DNA from: an uncultured Streptococcus sp.
GTDB taxonomy: Bacteria; Bacillota; Bacilli; Lactobacillales; Streptococcaceae
DNA: 13,363 nt
Reading direction: 5' to 3'
Assembly (NCBI RefSeq): GCF_938036805.1
Contig: NZ_CALHWC010000006.1
Coordinates: forward strand, 1 to 13,363
Shown: positions 7,082-13,363 of the stretch, piece after piece
Layout of the letters: each line of letters starts with the position of its first letter
Numbering within the stretch: the first letter of the stretch is position 1
Notes under the pieces: generated by a model
The model's input: the letters and a program-made list of their open reading frames with translations, nothing else
Database searches by the model: none
What the model was told of the DNA's origin: nothing
Position numbers and translations under genes: made by a program

Positions 7082-7090
7082 ACTATAGCA
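7082..7090 (-). promoter_or_regulatory. Extended -10 promoter candidate for the PAP2 gene
   Basis: The minus strand reads TGCTATAGT, an extended -10 element (-10 TATAGT at 7082-7087), about 47 nt upstream of the PAP2 start at 7034. There is no convincing -35 at the right distance, which extended -10 promoters often tolerate. Confidence 0.45.
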
Positions 7091-7123
7091 TATTTCTCAA
7101 CAAGATGGTAGATGGATAGCAAA

Positions 7124-7151
7124 AGAGACCGAGACCCAAGCCCCAATCTCT
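7124..7151 (-). terminator. Probable weak terminator hairpin between glgA and the PAP2 gene
   Basis: On the minus strand AGAGATTGGG (7142-7151) pairs with CTCGGTCTCT (7124-7133) over 10 bp with three G-U pairs and an 8-nt loop, followed by only TTTGCTA. It resembles the hairpins at 505-532 and 5257-5282. The short U tract makes it a modest terminator, probably of the glg transcript. Confidence 0.45.
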
Positions 7152-7288
7152 TATTGTTCATGTTTTCTAAAGAGTATTATTTCTCCAAATTCCAGATTTC
7201 CATTCTTACGAATCAACTTCCTTTCTTTTAGGGAAAAGCATCAGTCTGGATAAGATATCAACATAAGAAAGACCACTTACCTGACAAA

Positions 7289-7314
7289 TCCTCTCTTGTC
7301 AAGACAAGAGAGGA
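7289..7314 (-). terminator. Perfect 12-bp hairpin just after glgA
   Basis: The arms tcctctcttgtc (7289-7300) and gacaagagagga (7303-7314) are perfectly complementary with AA between, so the effective loop is CAAG. It starts 21 nt past the glgA stop. On the minus strand it is followed only by TTTG, so it could be an atypical terminator or a 3'-end stabiliser of the glg mRNA. The remainder of the 7035-7335 gap shows the second hairpin (7124-7151), the PAP2 promoter candidate and no credible gene. Confidence 0.5.
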
Positions 7315-7335
7315 CTGCTGTTCTAATGCAACATA

Positions 7336-8766
7336 CTAGAATAATGACTCATATAAATCACTATATGCTCGACTAGCTGTATCCCAAGAGAAATCTCTTT
7401 CCATAGCCTGAGTTTGCAGACTGCGCCAAGCTTCTCGGTCATGCCAGTAAAGATTGAGGGCTTCTTTGAAAGTCCATGTTAGCCAATAACCAGAGAAGTT
7501 ATTGAAGCTAAAACCTGTTCCCTGTCCACTATAAACGTTGTAAGGTTCGACTGTATCCCGCAGGCCACCAACCTCGTGAACCAGTGGCAGTGTCCCGTAA
7601 CGCATGGACATCATCTGAGACAGACCACAAGGTTCAAAGCGGCTCGGCATGAGGAAAATATCACTAGCCGCATAGATTTCCTGAGCCAAAGTAACATCAA
7701 AAAGGATATTAGCAGATAATTTTTCAGGATAAGCCTGGCCAAACCAAGCGAAGGCTCGCTCAAATGCAGGATCACCTGTTCCAAGTAGCACAATTTGCAC
7801 ATCTTCCTGAAGCAGATTATGCAGCTCTTCCACCACCAAATCAAAACCTTTTTGACGTGTCAAACGAGAGACGACACCAACGACAGGAACATCGTCCCGA
7901 ACTGGCAAGCCTACTTTTGCTTGAAGAGCTCGTTTGTTTTCCAATTTCCCAGTCAAATCATCTTTGTTAAAGTGGTAAGCCAGCAATTTATCGGTTTCTG
8001 GATTGTAGATATCTGTATCGATACCATTGACAATGCCGACCAGCTTGCCTGACTCCATCCGAAGAACCTGATCCAGACCGCATCCAAACTCAGCCGTCCG
8101 AATTTCGTTAGCATAGCTCGGTGAAACAGTTGTCACGCGATCTGCATAGAGAATGCCCGCCTTCATCCAGTTGAGGCAGTCATTCCAACGGAGAGTGCCA
8201 TCCGCATAACGTTCATAGCCGACACCAAAGAGTTCCCAAAGCATGCTATCCGGAAATTGTCCCTGAAACTCTAAATTATGAATAGTCAGTACTGTCTTGA
8301 TGTTGTTATAGGCCTGAATCCAGCGGTATTTTTCCTTGACCAAGAAAGGAATCATGGCCGTATGGTAGTCGTGCGCATGGAGAACATCTGGAATAAAGTC
8401 AATGCGCTCCATCAGTTCGATAGCTGCTAATTGGAAATAAGCAAAGCGTTCACCGTCATCAAAATCACCATAGACATGTCCACGGAAGAAATAATGCTGA
8501 TTATCTATAAAGTAGAAGTTCACACCTTCCAACTCAATCTTTTTGACACCGACATACTCCCGACGCCAGCCGACACTGACTTCAAAGAAGAAGAGGTCTT
8601 CAACTTGATCACCAAATTTAGCATCCGTCATATCATAATAGGGCAGAATGACTCCAACTTCATGACCAGCTTTGACCAAGGATTTGGGGAGAGCGCCGAT
8701 AACGTCTCCCAAGCCACCCGTCTTGGAAAAAGGTGCCCCTTCTGCTGCTACAAATAAAATTTTCAT
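7336..8766 (-). CDS. glgA: Glycogen synthase (ADP-glucose)
   Basis: The 476-residue protein is the standard length for bacterial GlgA, a GT5, GT-B fold glycosyltransferase that adds glucose from ADP-glucose to growing alpha-1,4-glucan in the cytoplasm. The N-terminal nucleotide-sugar motif KTGGL is at residues 15-19, the conserved HNLEFQGQF and TVSPSYANEI segments follow, and the C-terminal catalytic motif SRFEPCGLSQMMSM contains the conserved glutamate at 378. The ATG at 8764-8766 overlaps the glgD stop in an ATGA arrangement and has AGAGGA nine nt upstream inside glgD, indicating coupled translation. It is the last gene of the glg operon here; no glgP follows it. Confidence 0.97.
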   Translation of the reverse strand: MKILFVAAEGAPFSKTGGLGDVIGALPKSLVKAGHEVGVILPYYDMTDAKFGDQVEDLFFFEVSVGWRREYVGVKKIELEGVNFYFIDNQHYFFRGHVYGDFDDGERFAYFQLAAIELMERIDFIPDVLHAHDYHTAMIPFLVKEKYRWIQAYNNIKTVLTIHNLEFQGQFPDSMLWELFGVGYERYADGTLRWNDCLNWMKAGILYADRVTTVSPSYANEIRTAEFGCGLDQVLRMESGKLVGIVNGIDTDIYNPETDKLLAYHFNKDDLTGKLENKRALQAKVGLPVRDDVPVVGVVSRLTRQKGFDLVVEELHNLLQEDVQIVLLGTGDPAFERAFAWFGQAYPEKLSANILFDVTLAQEIYAASDIFLMPSRFEPCGLSQMMSMRYGTLPLVHEVGGLRDTVEPYNVYSGQGTGFSFNNFSGYWLTWTFKEALNLYWHDREAWRSLQTQAMERDFSWDTASRAYSDLYESLF

Positions 8767-9902
8767 GAAACGATGTCCTCTGTAACTTTTTGACCTTTCT
8801 TCAGTACAACTGGATGTTCAGCTGTCCCTCGAACGACTACTCCTTCAGCAATCTCAACGCCCTTGTCCACAATTGCATATTCTACCACTGCATTTTTTCC
8901 AACGACAACGCGTGGGAAGAGGAGACTATCTTTGACACTGCTACCCGCTAAGATTCTTGTATTCCGCGAGATAACAGAGTTTACAACTTCACCTTCTACA
9001 ATACTACCTGACGCAAACTGAGAGCGATTTACTTTTGATGTAGTTGCATAGTATGTCGGCTCTTCGTTTTTCACCTTTGTATAAATCTTTTGATTTGGTG
9101 AGAAGAGAGAGTAGAATTTCTGCCGATCAAGCATATCTTTATTGGCCTTATAGTATGATTCAACAGAGTAAATATTTGCCAGATAACCTGTATACTCGTA
9201 AGCAAAAGCTCCAACTTCAGCTGCCAAGTCCCGAAGAACATAGCGCAGTTTTTGTGGGAATTCTTTTTGGGCTTCTTCTTCCAATTTTTCAATCAACCAA
9301 GGCGTATCTACTACAAAAATATCTGTAGACATATTGAAGAGCTCGCCCTCGTCTCTATCACTATGCAGCTTATGCCCTAGGACATGGTCTGTTTCACTGA
9401 CTTGCAGAACTGCATTGACATCTGAAATATCTTTAGAAGGCAATTTCTTGTAAACCACCGTCATCGGTTGCTGGGTTGTGTTATGTAAGTGGAAGACTTG
9501 ATTAAGGTCAATGTTGATCAACACATCACAGTTCAGGGCTACAGTTTGGTTAGAGCCTGAGCGCTTCAGATAAGTCAGTAACTGTTCATAATATTCCTTA
9601 CCAACTGTGCTACTTTCTACACGGGTATTGTAAATTCCTAGATAGTAGTGACTCAAAAGTGTAGACAAGCCCCACTCACGACCTGAACGAATATGGTCAA
9701 AGACAGAGCCGATATTGTCTTGTTGGAAGATACCAAAGACGCTACGAACACCAGCATTAGCAAGACTAGACAGTGGGAAGTCAATCAAACGGTATTTCCC
9801 ACCAAATGGCAAACTAGCAACTGGACGATGGTCTGTCAAGGTTGACATGTCGTGGAAACCGACCGTATTTCCTAAAATCGCTGAATATTTATCAATCTTC
9901 AT
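8763..9902 (-). CDS. glgD: GlgD, non-catalytic subunit of glucose-1-phosphate adenylyltransferase
   Basis: I use the ATG at 9900-9902 (MKIDKYSAILGN), giving 379 residues, because it lines up with GlgC's N-terminus and has GGGGG nine nt upstream (9912-9916); an in-frame ATG eight codons earlier would lie deeper in glgC without a clear site. The protein is a GlgC paralogue: a nucleotidyltransferase-like domain (residues ~1-245) with FGGKYRLIDFPLSSLANAG aligning with GlgC, then a left-handed beta-helix C-terminus (SGSIVEGEVVNSVISRNTRI and following). The nucleotide-binding GGQGTRL of GlgC is replaced by ILGNTVGFHDM, so it is expected to be inactive alone and to tune GlgC in a mixed complex, as described for Firmicutes GlgCD. 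It overlaps glgC by 11 nt and glgA by 4 nt. Confidence 0.95.
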   Translation of the reverse strand: MKIDKYSAILGNTVGFHDMSTLTDHRPVASLPFGGKYRLIDFPLSSLANAGVRSVFGIFQQDNIGSVFDHIRSGREWGLSTLLSHYYLGIYNTRVESSTVGKEYYEQLLTYLKRSGSNQTVALNCDVLINIDLNQVFHLHNTTQQPMTVVYKKLPSKDISDVNAVLQVSETDHVLGHKLHSDRDEGELFNMSTDIFVVDTPWLIEKLEEEAQKEFPQKLRYVLRDLAAEVGAFAYEYTGYLANIYSVESYYKANKDMLDRQKFYSLFSPNQKIYTKVKNEEPTYYATTSKVNRSQFASGSIVEGEVVNSVISRNTRILAGSSVKDSLLFPRVVVGKNAVVEYAIVDKGVEIAEGVVVRGTAEHPVVLKKGQKVTEDIVS

Positions 9903-11034
9903 CTGTTGGTACCCCCACTTTTTCATTATATCCGACTACTTGCACTTCATCTGTTCCGTCAATCTCTACACCATCAGAAATAACAGCGCCCTCACCAATG
10001 ATCGCACGTTTAATCTTAGCTCCCTGGCCAATAATAGCGCCGCTCATAATGACAGAATCAGTGACTTCTGCACCCTCACGAACTTGAGCGCCTGTTGAAA
10101 GAATAGAATGCTTAACAGTTCCATCCACAAAACAGCCGTCAACTACCAAAGAATCTCCAACATGAGCATTTTCACCAAGGTAGTTTGGTGGTGAAATCAA
10201 GTTACGTGAGTAAATTTTCCACTGACGATCACGACTGTCTAAAGCATTTTCTGGACTAATGTATTCCATGTTCGCTTCCCAAAGTGACTCAATCGTACCA
10301 ACGTCTTTCCAGTAGCCGTTAAATTCGTAAGCATAAACACTTTCGCCAGATTCAAGATAGTTAGGGATAACATTTTTACCAAAGTCGGACATATCGACAT
10401 TGCTCTTTTCAGCAGCAATCAGCATATTACGGAGACGTTGCCAGTCAAAGATATAGATTCCCATAGAAGCTTTGGTAGATTTAGGATTTTCTGGTTTTTC
10501 TTCAAATTCAACGATCCGGTTATTGGCATCGGTATTCATAATACCAAAACGGCTAGCCTCCTTGAGAGGCACATCCAAGACTGCAACCGTCAAACTAGCG
10601 CTGTTATCCTTATGGGATTGGAGCATATCATCATAGTCCATCTTGTAGATATGATCTCCAGATAGGATTAAGACATATTCAGGATTGATACTGTCAATAT
10701 AGTCAATATTTTGGAAAATAGCGTGGCTAGTTCCCTCAAACCAACGATTTCCTTCACTGGCGGAGTATGGCTGAAGAATGGATACACCTGTATTGATACC
10801 ATCCAAGCCCCAGCTTGAACCGTTCCCGATGTGGCTGTTCAAAGCAAGTGGTTGGTACTGTGTAATCACACCGACATTGTTAATCCCAGAGTTGGCACAG
10901 TTTGACAGCGCGAAATCAATAATGCGATAACGACCACCAAACTGTACTGCTGGTTTCGCAATACTTTGTGTGAGCTTTCCAAGACGAGTTCCTTGCCCAC
11001 CGGCAAGAATCAAAGCTAGCATTTCATTCTTCAT
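9892..11034 (-). CDS. glgC: Glucose-1-phosphate adenylyltransferase, catalytic subunit
   Basis: The 380-residue protein makes ADP-glucose and pyrophosphate from glucose 1-phosphate and ATP, the committed step of bacterial glycogen synthesis. It has the intact nucleotide-binding loop AGGQGTRLGKLT (11-22), the FGGRYRIIDFALSNC segment, the catalytic SGDHIYKMDY (125-134, with D127), the sugar-phosphate motif EFEEKP and a C-terminal left-handed beta-helix (hexapeptide repeats such as GAIIGQGAKIKRAIIGEGAV). The ATG at 11032-11034 has AAGGAG (11041-11046) six nt upstream, lying over the last codons of glgB; the gap to glgB is 3 nt. It works with GlgD, encoded next. Confidence 0.97.
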   Translation of the reverse strand: MKNEMLALILAGGQGTRLGKLTQSIAKPAVQFGGRYRIIDFALSNCANSGINNVGVITQYQPLALNSHIGNGSSWGLDGINTGVSILQPYSASEGNRWFEGTSHAIFQNIDYIDSINPEYVLILSGDHIYKMDYDDMLQSHKDNSASLTVAVLDVPLKEASRFGIMNTDANNRIVEFEEKPENPKSTKASMGIYIFDWQRLRNMLIAAEKSNVDMSDFGKNVIPNYLESGESVYAYEFNGYWKDVGTIESLWEANMEYISPENALDSRDRQWKIYSRNLISPPNYLGENAHVGDSLVVDGCFVDGTVKHSILSTGAQVREGAEVTDSVIMSGAIIGQGAKIKRAIIGEGAVISDGVEIDGTDEVQVVGYNEKVGVPTDED

Positions 11035-11037
11035 ATC

Positions 11038-12951
11038 CTACTCCTTTGTGGAATCTTTTTTAGCATTTTTACGAACATTCACACGACGCTTGATTTTCCA
11101 AATACTTGCTCCCAAAGCTGGTAGCGTAAAGGTCAAGGTCTGCGGATAATCTTTCCATAGTCCCTCTTGAGACTGAACTGTTTCGTTGTGTTCTTTCCAA
11201 ACACCTCCCCATTTCTCTAATTCAGTATTCCATACTTCTTCATAAACGGCTGCCACTGGCACACCAATGGTAAAGTTTTTGCGCTCTACTGGCACCATAT
11301 TGAACACACAGACCAACATATCTCCTTTTTCCGTCTTACGGATAAAGGAAAGGACACTCTGATCGGTATTGTCGGCATCGATGATTTCGATACCATCATA
11401 GCTCAAATCAATCTCCCAAAGCGGACGATTGTCTTTATAGAAGGCATTGAGCTCAGAAGTGAATGTTTGCATCTTCTTATTCATATGATCGTCCAGATTT
11501 GACCATTCCAACTGCTCTTCTGACTTCCACTCTAGGAATTGACCAAATTCTGAACCCATAAAGAGCAATTTCTTGCCTGGATGGCAGATTTGATAGGTCA
11601 AGAGGTTTCGTAGACCAGCAAATTGATTATAGCGATCACCCCACATCTTATGCATCATGCTCTTCTTACCGTGAACAACTTCGTCGTGAGAGAAAGGTAA
11701 GAGGAAATTTTCAGAAAATGAATACATGAAGCTGAAGGTCACCAGATTGAAATCGTACTTGCGGTAAATCGGGTCTTCTTCATAGAAACGCAGAATATCA
11801 TTCATCCATCCCATATTCCACTTGAAGTCAAAGCCCAAACCGCCCATCTCTCTCATGCCCGTAATCTTGGTTTCGGATGAGCTCTCTTCAGCAATCATCA
11901 TAACATCTGGATGAAATAGCTTGATGACTGTGTTCAAACGCTGCAAGAAATAATAACCTTCATAGTTACGATTACCGCCGTCCTTATTTGGCTGCCAAGG
12001 ACCACTATCGTAGTCTAGATAGAGCATATTGCTAACCGCATCCACACGAACCCCATCTAGATGGTAGAAATCAATCCAGAACTTGATGCTAGAGATCAAG
12101 AAGGATTGCACTTCATTTTTCCCTAGGTCAAAATTCAAGGCACCCCAGCCATAGTTATGAGCTCGGTCATGATCCTGGTACTCAAAGGTTGGTGTTCCAT
12201 CATAGTAAGCCAAGGCATCGTCATTGATGGTAAAGTGACCTGGAACCCAGTCCACAATAACACCAATATTATTCAAGTGACATTCTTCGACGAAGTCCTG
12301 AAATTCCTCAGGTGTGCCATAGGTATGTTCAAAGGCAAAGTAACCCATGAGCTGGTAGCCCCAGCTGAGTCCCAAAGGATGCGCCATGAGCGGCATGAAC
12401 TCAACGTGTGTATAGTTCATTTCTACTAGATAAGGAATCAACTCCTCCTTAAGCTGAGCCATAGAATATGGACTACCGTCAGGATTTCGTTTCCAAGATC
12501 CAGCGTGTACTTCATAGATATTGACCGGTCTTGAGAAAAAGCCCCAACGCTTTCTCCGAGCCAGCCAAAGTCCATCTTGCCACTTCTTCTCTGGAATAGT
12601 CCGAACAATAGCTCCCGTACCTGGGCGCTCTTCAAAATAGATAGCCAGCGGATCAATTTTCAAGATTTCCTGACCACTACTGCGTTTGATATTGTACTTG
12701 TAAATATCTCCTTCCTTAGGCAAATCCGTGAAGACTTCCCAGACACCGACTTCATTGCGAGTCATAGGAATCTGCTCTCCATACCAATTGGTGAAATCTC
12801 CAATCAGATGTACATTCTGCGCATTTGGAGCCCAGACTCTAAAAGTGTAGCCAGCTTTGCCATCCACCACATCCTGATGCACTCCTAAATAATGCTGCAA
12901 ATGAAAGTTTTCACCTGTTGTAAAGGTTCTTAATGCTTCTTTTTTGTCCAT
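11038..12951 (-). CDS. glgB: 1,4-alpha-glucan branching enzyme
   Basis: The 637-residue protein is a GH13 glycogen branching enzyme that cuts alpha-1,4 chains and re-attaches them in alpha-1,6 linkage. An N-terminal CBM48 domain (about residues 20-110, YTFRVWAPNAQNVHLIGDFT) precedes the TIM barrel with all four GH13 regions: DWVPGHF (234-240), DGVRVDAVSNM with nucleophile D304, MIAEESS with acid/base E355, and FSHDEVVHGK with H422 and D423. A C-terminal beta domain follows. The size is that of the shorter GlgB form without an additional N-terminal module. The ATG at 12949-12951 has AAAGGTGA (12956-12963) upstream. It is the first gene of the glg operon, behind a sigma-A promoter and a cre site. 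The last ~12 residues are lysine/arginine-rich. Confidence 0.97.
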   Translation of the reverse strand: MDKKEALRTFTTGENFHLQHYLGVHQDVVDGKAGYTFRVWAPNAQNVHLIGDFTNWYGEQIPMTRNEVGVWEVFTDLPKEGDIYKYNIKRSSGQEILKIDPLAIYFEERPGTGAIVRTIPEKKWQDGLWLARRKRWGFFSRPVNIYEVHAGSWKRNPDGSPYSMAQLKEELIPYLVEMNYTHVEFMPLMAHPLGLSWGYQLMGYFAFEHTYGTPEEFQDFVEECHLNNIGVIVDWVPGHFTINDDALAYYDGTPTFEYQDHDRAHNYGWGALNFDLGKNEVQSFLISSIKFWIDFYHLDGVRVDAVSNMLYLDYDSGPWQPNKDGGNRNYEGYYFLQRLNTVIKLFHPDVMMIAEESSSETKITGMREMGGLGFDFKWNMGWMNDILRFYEEDPIYRKYDFNLVTFSFMYSFSENFLLPFSHDEVVHGKKSMMHKMWGDRYNQFAGLRNLLTYQICHPGKKLLFMGSEFGQFLEWKSEEQLEWSNLDDHMNKKMQTFTSELNAFYKDNRPLWEIDLSYDGIEIIDADNTDQSVLSFIRKTEKGDMLVCVFNMVPVERKNFTIGVPVAAVYEEVWNTELEKWGGVWKEHNETVQSQEGLWKDYPQTLTFTLPALGASIWKIKRRVNVRKNAKKDSTKE

Positions 12952-12968
12952 TTAGTCACCTTTCTATT

Positions 12969-12982
12969 TGTAAGCGTTTTCT
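12969..12982. promoter_or_regulatory. Catabolite-responsive element (cre) in front of glgB
   Basis: The plus strand reads TGTAAGCGTTTTCT, matching the CcpA consensus TGWAARCGYTWNCW at all 14 positions. It lies 17 nt upstream of the glgB ATG and just downstream of the predicted transcription start, a position where bound CcpA would block elongation. Match to consensus is seen; binding and direction of control are inferred. Confidence 0.8.
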
Positions 12983-12990
12983 ATGTTTCT

Positions 12991-13019
12991 ATTTTACCCC
13001 ATTTTCTTATATTTTTCAA
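12991..13019 (-). promoter_or_regulatory. Sigma-A promoter of the glgBCDA operon
   Basis: On the minus strand TTGAAA (13014-13019) and TAAAAT (12991-12996) are separated by exactly 17 nt. The predicted start is near 12984, about 33 nt upstream of the glgB ATG, so the leader is short and nearly filled by the cre site and the ribosome binding site. Confidence 0.75.
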
Positions 13020-13308
13020 GTAAATTTCCAAAAACAGTCTCAAAAATTTCAAAGCCCAATTTCTTCAAAAGAATGAGTTGCTATATCAACGTTTTTGTGG
13101 AAAATATCTGATAAAATACTGATTTCAAAGAGTTTGAGGCTAATACCTGTACCTAGAAATCAATCCCTGTACTAGGATTCCTAAAATAATTTATCTAGAC
13201 CAATATGTAAATTTACATTTTAAAATGATAAGTAATCAAAAATATAAACGCTTGCTTATTTTTATATTGTTCGAACACTTGTTAGATTTACAAGTTCATC
13301 AAGGTAAG
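13020..13308. other. Intergenic region upstream of the glg promoter with dyads and direct repeats
   Basis: There is no credible gene in this AT-rich stretch. It holds a 20-nt-period direct repeat (13142-13151 and 13162-13171), a perfect 14-bp palindrome ATGTAAATTTACAT (13205-13218), a second cre-like site with 13 of 14 consensus matches (TATAAACGCTTGCT, 13243-13256), and a 10-bp palindrome TGTTCGAACA (13268-13277). Roles are unknown; they are plausible operator sites for the glg operon. Confidence 0.4.
13243..13256. promoter_or_regulatory. Second cre-like site upstream of glgB
   Basis: TATAAACGCTTGCT matches TGWAARCGYTWNCW at 13 of 14 positions, the exception being A for G at position 2. It lies about 260 nt upstream of the first cre, in the gap after the preceding gene. 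A minor-affinity CcpA site or a chance match are both possible. Confidence 0.35.
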
Positions 13309-13333
13309 AAAAAGGCCGCACAAAGCCGCCTTT
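13309..13333 (-). terminator. Terminator of the minus-strand gene entering from the right edge
   Basis: The arms 13311-13319 and 13325-13333 pair as aaaggc/gccttt plus an inner gc/gc across one C-C (or G-G) mismatch, loop of 5 nt. Read leftward the stem runs into TTTTTCTTACC, a fair U tract. It lies just past the stop at 13338, so it separates that gene from the glg operon. Confidence 0.65.
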
Positions 13334-13337
13334 CTCA

Positions 13338-13363
13338 TTATTTCACATCAAACACGATGGATT
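13338..13363 (-). CDS. C-terminal end of an unidentified gene (possibly pullulanase)
   Basis: Reading leftward from the right edge, the frame gives SIVFDVK then TAA (13338-13340), followed at once by a terminator hairpin, so a gene very probably ends here. Seven residues cannot identify it. In several streptococci a type I pullulanase gene lies close to glgB, and a short hydrophobic beta-strand end would suit such an enzyme, but that is inference from known gene order only. Confidence 0.45.

Noticed and set aside
6976..7161. Minus-strand frame of 61 codons overlapping the start of the PAP2 gene
   Set aside because: It covers the terminator-like hairpin and the promoter candidate, overlaps a well-supported gene in another frame, and has no recognisable family features.
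9071..9328. Frames on both strands inside glgD (plus 9044-9328, minus 9071-9292)
   Set aside because: Both are shadows of the well-supported glgD coding sequence and have no start signals.
13265..13300. GTTCGAAC motif resembling a tRNA T-arm
   Set aside because: No acceptor stem, D-arm, anticodon arm or CCA surrounds it; it is an isolated 10-bp palindrome.

Overview
The window looks like ordinary chromosome from a streptococcus of the mitis/sanguinis type. The grounds are low-to-moderate GC, AGGAGG-type ribosome binding sites, a PavA/FbpA-type fibronectin-binding protein, the GlgB-GlgC-GlgD-GlgA glycogen set with the paired GlgC/GlgD subunits typical of Firmicutes, and a structured intergenic repeat that I recall from mitis/sanguinis-group genomes. 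The species assignment is inference; no marker gene is present.

Layout. Only the first gene, the 3' end of pavA (1-404), is on the plus strand. Everything else reads leftward (minus). From the left: alpha-acetolactate decarboxylase (571-1290), a PHP-family histidinol-phosphatase-like protein (1405-2154), a small DUF4298-type protein (2314-2619, TTG start), a TPR protein (2721-3950, GTG start) overlapping by 8 nt the 3' end of an AI-2E/PerM-family membrane protein (3943-5112), a structured repeat with a strong terminator (about 5257-5430), class I mannose-6-phosphate isomerase (5445-6386), a PAP2 phosphatase (6534-7034), and then the glycogen operon read as glgB, glgC, glgD, glgA from 12951 down to 7336. 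The last 26 bases hold the C-terminus of another minus-strand gene, with its terminator just after it.

The glycogen operon is the functional centre. GlgC makes ADP-glucose, with GlgD as its non-catalytic partner; GlgA polymerises it and GlgB adds alpha-1,6 branches. The genes are packed tightly: a 3-nt gap between glgB and glgC, then 11-nt and 4-nt overlaps, which implies one transcript with translational coupling. A good sigma-A promoter lies before glgB (TTGAAA, 17 nt, TAAAAT). A perfect-consensus catabolite-responsive element lies just downstream of the predicted transcription start, so CcpA roadblock control of glycogen synthesis is the natural inference. ManA (sugar phosphate entry) and acetolactate decarboxylase (pyruvate overflow to acetoin) are also carbon-metabolism genes but have their own promoters.

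I found no mobile element with a transposase, no CRISPR array, no RNA gene and no obvious new multi-gene system. The points worth a second look are regulatory and structural: the cre/promoter arrangement, a 20-nt-period direct repeat and dyads upstream of glgB, the three-hairpin repeat after manA, related terminator hairpins at three sites, interleaved convergent terminators between pavA and budA, and a possible small ORF with a long-range stem ahead of the histidinol-phosphatase gene.
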